Shown here piece after piece: positions 14,899 through 18,160 of a stretch of 18,160 nucleotides of DNA. The notes beneath the pieces were generated by a model. That model was not told the DNA's origin. It saw nothing but the letters and a program-made list of their open reading frames with translations, and did not search any database. The DNA comes from ZC4RG35 sp041747855 (GTDB lineage: Bacteria; Actinomycetota; Acidimicrobiia; Spongiisociales; ZC4RG35): contig JBGTEJ010000070.1 in assembly GCA_041747855.1 (NCBI GenBank), positions 1 through 18,160 on the forward strand, given 5' to 3'. The translations under genes were made by a program, and so were the position numbers. Position 1 is the stretch's first letter. Each line of letters opens with the position of its first letter.

Positions 14899-15936
14899 AT
14901 GAAACTCAGAGATCGAATTGTTGCGACCATCTCAGCCGAAGGGCCGATCCCGTTCGAGCACTTCATGGAGATGTCCCTCTACGACTCCGATGGGTTTTTC
15001 GGTGGGGACACTCTCCGGTCGACCAAGGGCGGCGACTTTCTCACCTCCCCGGAGGTGAGCACCCTCTTTGGTGAGACCCTGGCCGGATACGTCAGAGCCG
15101 AACACGAGCGAATCGGGGAGCCGTTCCATCTTGTCGAGTTTGCCGCCGGCTCCGGATCGCTCCTGGGTCCCCTGCTTGCGGTCACTCCCGTAGACGCCAC
15201 CGCGGTAGAAGTGTCTCCTGCGGCACGAGCCACACTTGCGGATGCCCTCCCCGGTGTGACCGTCGCCGATCAGCCACCAAACCGGCTCCGCGGGGTGGTC
15301 CTGGCGAACGAGCTCGTCGACAACCTTCCGATGGCGCTGGCCCAGAGGGTCGAGGGGGGTTGGCGAGAGCGGTGGGTCGGATCGGGTGCCGAAGGTCTCG
15401 AGTTCGTGGACGCACCCCCTCGGCCGGAGGTCCTTGATTGGCTCGACAACTATGCAGGGGATGTCCCCGACGGTGGGTGGGTGGAAGTGCAGCTGGCGGC
15501 GGCCCAGTGGTTGAAGGAGATACTGGGCAAACTCGAAGCCGGTTCCGTCGTACTCTTCGACTATGGGGACACCGCCGAGAACCTCCTCCCACGGAGGGCC
15601 GACGGCACGCTGAGAACCTACCGCTCCCACCATCTCGGTCCCCATCCTCTCGACGAACCGGGAGAGACCGACATCACCGCCGACGTCAATTTCACCGCAC
15701 TTCTCGATGTGGCCGACAAGATGGGTGTTTCTGTGTCCCTGCATCGTCAGGATGACTTCCTTTCGGGTCTCGGACTGCGAGCCAGACTGACCGATCTGCG
15801 GCAAGCGGAGTTGGAGGCGGCCCGCAGGGTTGAAACCATCGAAAGACTCCGGTTGCGAACCCTCAAGACCGAAGCGGAAACCCTTCTTCACCCACGGGGG
15901 TTAGGGGATTTCAGGGTCCTGGTTGCCGTAAAGTGA
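14899..15936 (+). CDS. MidA/NDUFAF7-like SAM-dependent methyltransferase
   Basis: A 345-residue class I methyltransferase of the MidA (DUF185) family. The human homologue NDUFAF7 methylates an arginine of the complex I subunit NDUFS2. Family marks in order: IPFEHFMEMSLYDSDGFF (17-34), GGDFLTSPEVSTLFGE (44-59), the SAM loop VEFAAGSGSL (79-88), VLANELVDNLP (134-144), VVLFDYGD (217-224), GTLRTYRSHHLGPHPLDEPG (236-255) and DITADVNFTAL (258-268). The SAM loop has FAAGSG where ELGAGSG is more usual. No Shine-Dalgarno is seen before the ATG. Whether it acts on bacterial complex I is inference; no nuo genes are in the window. Confidence 0.92.
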   Translation: MKLRDRIVATISAEGPIPFEHFMEMSLYDSDGFFGGDTLRSTKGGDFLTSPEVSTLFGETLAGYVRAEHERIGEPFHLVEFAAGSGSLLGPLLAVTPVDATAVEVSPAARATLADALPGVTVADQPPNRLRGVVLANELVDNLPMALAQRVEGGWRERWVGSGAEGLEFVDAPPRPEVLDWLDNYAGDVPDGGWVEVQLAAAQWLKEILGKLEAGSVVLFDYGDTAENLLPRRADGTLRTYRSHHLGPHPLDEPGETDITADVNFTALLDVADKMGVSVSLHRQDDFLSGLGLRARLTDLRQAELEAARRVETIERLRLRTLKTEAETLLHPRGLGDFRVLVAVK

Positions 15937-15946
15937 GGCTCGATTC

Positions 15947-16273
15947 ATGAAAAGGTCCCTCCTGGTAATCCTGATCGTTGTCGGCTCCGCCGCCTGCACC
16001 CACTCTCAGCCCGAGGTCCCTGAGCAGCTTGTCGAAGCCGCGAAGTTCGACTTTGCGGCCCGTCTCCAGGTCGCGGTTGACGACATCGATGTTGCCGAAG
16101 CCCGACCCGTGACCTGGAGCAACGGTGCGGTTGGATGCGCCGAGACCGGACAGACCTACCCACCAGCACAGGTCGACGGTCATCTGATCGTCCTCCAGTA
16201 CCTGACCGCGCTGGGGAACTATCACCAGGCGGGTTCCAGTGCCCCCTTTCTTTGCCTCAGTCCGACCGAGTAG
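15947..16273 (+). CDS. Small predicted lipoprotein
   Basis: A 108-residue exported protein. The N-terminus is MKRS followed by a hydrophobic stretch and VGSAAC, so C17 could be lipidated; the -3 position is Ser rather than Leu, an imperfect lipobox. The mature part has a conserved-looking core, AEARPVTWSNGAVGCAETGQ, which I recall from small hypothetical actinobacterial and chloroflexal lipoproteins (there often VTWPDGSLGCPQPG). Its two remaining cysteines, in VGCAE and FLCLS, could form a disulfide. GAGG lies 8 bases before the ATG. It begins 10 bases after the methyltransferase stop and is probably co-transcribed with it. Function unknown. Confidence 0.82.
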   Translation: MKRSLLVILIVVGSAACTHSQPEVPEQLVEAAKFDFAARLQVAVDDIDVAEARPVTWSNGAVGCAETGQTYPPAQVDGHLIVLQYLTALGNYHQAGSSAPFLCLSPTE

Positions 16274-16301
16274 AACTTTCGAATTGAAATCGGGTCACGG
16301 G

Positions 16302-16307
16302 TAGAAT
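16302..16307 (+). promoter_or_regulatory. -10 box for a probably leaderless htpX mRNA
   Basis: TAGAAT is a good -10 hexamer. Only 6 bases separate it from the htpX ATG, so the predicted transcription start falls on the start codon. No ribosome-binding site precedes the ATG. A -35 of TTCGAA 18 bases upstream is weak. Confidence 0.55.
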
Positions 16308-16313
16308 CTGCCC

Positions 16314-17150
16314 ATGAACGATGTAAAGACCGTGGGCTTGCTTGCCTTTATGGCGGCCCTTCTGTTCTCGATCGTCTACGCGATGGGGCAGGGTGTCTGG
16401 CTGGCACTGGTGGTCGCCTTCGGGTTCAACTTCTTCGTCTACTTCTTTTCCGACAAGATCGCACTGGCCGCAAGCCGGGCACGCCCGGTTACCGAGGCCG
16501 AGCAACCACAGCTCTACGGGATGATCCGACGTCTCGCCACGACCGCGAATCTCCCCATGCCGTCGGTGCATCTGATCGACTCGCCTCAGCCGAATGCCTT
16601 TGCGACCGGCCGGGGGCCGAAGAAGGCTGCGGTCGCGGTCACCACCGGTCTCATGCAGGCCCTGAGCTATGACGAGCTGGAGGGTGTGATCGGCCATGAG
16701 CTTTCGCACATCAAGAACCGGGACATCCTGATCAGCAGCATCGCCGCCATGATCGGCGCCGCTATTTCGATCGTGATCAGGATCTCCATGTTCTCGGGGA
16801 ACAATCGCGACAATCCCATCGGCGCCATCGCCATGATCCTCGCCATGATCGTTGGGCCGATCGTCGCCATGCTGCTCCGCTTTGCGATCTCCCGATCTCG
16901 TGAGTTCCAGGCGGACAGGACCGGGGCGGAGCTGACCGGCAGACCACTGATGCTCGCCTCGGCGTTGGGAAAGATCGCCGAAGGCACAGCCCGGATCCCC
17001 ATGAAGATCGACCCCGCCCACAGTCAGCTGTTCATCGACAACCCCCTCAAGGCCTTCCGTGGTTCCGGGGTGATGAGGTTGATGAGTACCCATCCACCTG
17101 CTGATGAGCGCATCGAGCGTCTCCACAACATGGCGATGGGTATCAGCTAG
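16314..17150 (+). CDS. htpX: Membrane zinc metalloprotease HtpX (M48B)
   Basis: A 278-residue inner-membrane protease that degrades damaged or misfolded membrane proteins. Two N-terminal membrane helices (about 7-23 and 27-46) are followed by the cytoplasmic part, with SVHLIDSPQPNAFATGRGP (84-102). The zinc site is HELSH (128-132), with the third ligand E197 in SREFQAD. A further hydrophobic pair lies at about 137-160 and 169-190. STHPPADERIERL (258-270) is the conserved C-terminal segment. The length is normal. A TAGAAT box 6 bases before the ATG suggests its own leaderless promoter, separate from the lipoprotein gene 40 bases upstream. A hairpin follows the gene. Confidence 0.96.
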   Translation: MNDVKTVGLLAFMAALLFSIVYAMGQGVWLALVVAFGFNFFVYFFSDKIALAASRARPVTEAEQPQLYGMIRRLATTANLPMPSVHLIDSPQPNAFATGRGPKKAAVAVTTGLMQALSYDELEGVIGHELSHIKNRDILISSIAAMIGAAISIVIRISMFSGNNRDNPIGAIAMILAMIVGPIVAMLLRFAISRSREFQADRTGAELTGRPLMLASALGKIAEGTARIPMKIDPAHSQLFIDNPLKAFRGSGVMRLMSTHPPADERIERLHNMAMGIS

Positions 17151-17210
17151 GCGATCCTTCGGCCCCACGTTGGCCTCAGATTCTGTCCATCGCTAGACTT
17201 CAGCCGCACG

Positions 17211-17235
17211 GAACGTGCGTCTGCGACGCACGTTC
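17211..17235 (+). terminator. Hairpin, possible terminator after htpX
   Basis: A perfect 11-base-pair stem (GAACGTGCGTC and its complement) with a TGC loop, followed by TTATGTGT. It lies 60 bases after the htpX stop and 14 bases before tRNA-Tyr. The T-run is weak, so it may act as a Rho-assisted terminator or merely separate the tRNA cluster from htpX. Confidence 0.6.
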
Positions 17236-17249
17236 TTATGTGTGCGAAC

Positions 17250-17332
17250 GCCGGGATGTCCGAGCGGTCAAAGGAAGCAGACTGTAAATCTGTCGGCAGA
17301 CGCCTACGGAGGTTCGAATCCTTCTCCCGGCA
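17250..17332 (+). tRNA. tRNA-Tyr (anticodon GTA)
   Basis: A class II tRNA with a long variable arm. Acceptor GCCGGGA (17250-17256) pairs fully with TCCCGGC (17325-17331), and A73 follows. The anticodon loop CTGTAAA sits on a 5-base-pair stem, with GTA at 17284-17286. The T-arm loop is TTCGAAT. The 3' CCA is not encoded, so it must be added enzymatically. It is the first of three tRNA genes. Confidence 0.96.
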
Positions 17333-17359
17333 CGATGCGAGAATAAGAACGACAATCTA

Positions 17360-17435
17360 GCCTCCTTAGCTCAGTCGGTAGAGCGCTTCCATGGTAAGGA
17401 AGAGGTCAAGAGTTCAATTCTCTTAGGGAGCTCCA
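17360..17435 (+). tRNA. tRNA-Thr (anticodon GGT)
   Basis: A cloverleaf with D-arm GCTC/GAGC, anticodon stem CTTCC/GGAAG around ATGGTAA (GGT at 17393-17395) and T-arm AAGAG/CTCTT. Discriminator T73 at 17432 is followed by an encoded CCA. The acceptor GCCTCCT pairs with AGGGAGC only imperfectly: C3 faces A70, and T4 faces G69 as a wobble. The TTCAATT T-loop is normal. Tyr-Thr-Met order resembles other actinobacteria. Confidence 0.92.
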
Positions 17436-17480
17436 GCCGGAACACTTCGTGCCCCCGCCAACGGGGAACGGCGGCTCCGG

Positions 17481-17554
17481 GGCGCCGTAGCTCAGTTGGT
17501 GAGAGCGCTCGACTCATAATCGAGAGGTCGACAGTTCAAATCTGTCCGGCGCTA
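17481..17554 (+). tRNA. tRNA-Met (elongator, anticodon CAT)
   Basis: Acceptor GGCGCCG pairs with CGGCGCT, with G1 facing T72 as a wobble. The anticodon stem is CTCGA/TCGAG around CTCATAA, with CAT at 17515-17517. The stem lacks the three stacked G-C pairs of initiator tRNA, so elongator Met is favoured. A tRNA-Ile with modified C34 is possible but less likely. The genome has CTA rather than CCA after A73. Confidence 0.92.
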
Positions 17555-17619
17555 CTACTTTCGCAATCGCCGCTTCGCTTCGCCCGGGCTGCTCGGTGCA
17601 GGGGAGCAGGAGTGTGCTT

Positions 17620-18160
17620 ATGATGCCTCATATGGAGGACGAGCTCAAAGACGTCATCGCCCGGGCCAAGCTCGGCGATCGGGCGGCCTTCGACGAGCTC
17701 TTCAAGGCCACGTACCAGAAGGTGCACGGCCTGGCGTTGCGTCTCACCGGCAACGAGCACGACGCCGACGACGTCGTCCAGGACACCTACGTCCGGGCGT
17801 TCCGTAGCCTCCGCAAGTTTCGCGGCGACGCCCGCTTCTCGACCTGGCTCCACCGCATCACCGCAAACAGCGCGTCGACGTTGCTCGGTCGCCGCCAGCG
17901 CCACCGACACGACGACCTCGACGGCGTCATCGACCTGGCAGATCGCCGAGAGGCGAACGATCCCGAATACGCATTCCAGAACGGTGCCGTCGGCGCCCGT
18001 CTCCGCCGTGCCCTCGACAGCCTGCCCGAGCGGCTTCGTAATGTTGTGGTGTTGCGCGACGTACACGGCATGAGCCACCGCGAGATCGCCGAGCAGCTCG
18101 ACATCAGCGAGGCCGCCGCCAAGGTGCGCCTGCATCGGGCCCGGGCACGATTGCGCGAGG
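17620..18160 (+). CDS. ECF-type sigma-70 factor, 3' end beyond window
   Basis: The first 180 codons of an RNA polymerase sigma factor of the extracytoplasmic-function type. Region 2 (about 23-92) has AFDELFKATYQKVHGLALRL, the DADDVVQDTYVRAFRSLRKF core-binding helix and FRGDARFSTWLHRITAN. A linker (93-126) rich in Arg, His and Asp follows, and then region 4 (about 127-178) with LRRALDSLPERLRNVVVLRD, MSHREIAEQLDISEAAAKVR and LHRARARLR, the DNA-binding helix-turn-helix. There is no region 3. ATG at 17620 is chosen because AGGAG lies 7 bases upstream; ATGs at 17623 and 17632 are in frame. An anti-sigma factor gene may follow beyond the edge, as in many ECF loci. Confidence 0.94.
   Translation, partial: MMPHMEDELKDVIARAKLGDRAAFDELFKATYQKVHGLALRLTGNEHDADDVVQDTYVRAFRSLRKFRGDARFSTWLHRITANSASTLLGRRQRHRHDDLDGVIDLADRREANDPEYAFQNGAVGARLRRALDSLPERLRNVVVLRDVHGMSHREIAEQLDISEAAAKVRLHRARARLRE

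Noticed and set aside
14932..15891. 319-codon open frame antisense to the methyltransferase gene
   Set aside because: Shadow of the MidA-like frame, which carries all the family motifs. A similar shadow of 303 codons opposes htpX (16257-17168).
17455..17474. CCGCC/GGCGG inverted repeat between tRNA-Thr and tRNA-Met
   Set aside because: Only 5 base pairs with a 10-base loop and no T-run; too weak to call a terminator.
17481..17554. G1-T72 wobble of tRNA-Met taken as a sign of initiator identity or damage
   Set aside because: The anticodon stem lacks the three G-C pairs of initiators, and I recall the same GCT-A ending in other actinobacterial elongator tRNA-Met genes, so it seems ordinary.
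17536..18135. 199-codon open frame antisense to the sigma factor gene and overlapping tRNA-Met
   Set aside because: The plus strand encodes clear sigma regions 2 and 4, and this frame runs into a tRNA gene.
1..18160. Mobile elements, CRISPR arrays, toxin-antitoxin or phage-defence genes
   Set aside because: I looked in every gap and in all recognised proteins and found no transposase, integrase, direct-repeat array or defence domain.

Overview
The window looks like chromosomal DNA from a high-GC actinobacterium, perhaps a deep-branching lineage such as Acidimicrobiia (inference, no marker tree possible here). The grounds are the gene order acpS, nnr, alr, tsaE, tsaB, rimI, tsaD, groES, groEL, which resembles the mycobacterial/streptomycete order; two CIRCE operators in front of groES; an F420-type LLM oxidoreductase; many GTG starts; and likely leaderless starts (-10 box directly followed by the start codon).

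Region 1 (1-4028, minus strand) is the end of a cell-surface polysaccharide or glycoprotein cassette. In transcription order it holds an AlgD-like nucleotide-sugar dehydrogenase, a GT4 glycosyltransferase, and a multi-pass GT-C (ArnT/PMT-like) glycosyltransferase whose C-terminus runs through a Thr-rich linker into a second domain cut by the window edge. The genes overlap and are surely co-transcribed.

Region 2 (4220-13448, plus strand) is a long housekeeping block. acpS (phosphopantetheine transfer), a fused NAD(P)HX epimerase/dehydratase and alanine racemase come first. A P1-family (DmpA/NylC-like) self-cleaving peptidase and a family 4 Fe-S uracil-DNA glycosylase follow. Then come the tRNA t6A genes tsaE, tsaB and tsaD with rimI, and finally groES-groEL behind two CIRCE elements. 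Start/stop overlaps of 4 to 20 bases couple most genes up to rimI. groESL is a separate heat-shock unit ended by a strong hairpin terminator.

Region 3 (13526-17150) is a mix: a small secreted protein and an LLM oxidoreductase on the minus strand, then a MidA/NDUFAF7-like methyltransferase, a small predicted lipoprotein and the HtpX membrane protease on the plus strand. The LLM and methyltransferase genes are divergent, with only 17 bases between start codons.

Region 4 (17211-18160) has a hairpin, a tRNA-Tyr/tRNA-Thr/tRNA-Met cluster and the first 180 codons of an ECF sigma factor that runs off the right edge.

No transposase, phage gene, CRISPR array or toxin-antitoxin pair is visible, and no stretch longer than 300 bases lacks a gene. 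I found no convincing wholly new system. The observations most worth following are the GT-C fusion, the predicted sliding-clamp motif at the end of the uracil-DNA glycosylase, and the peptidase and glycosylase embedded in the t6A block.
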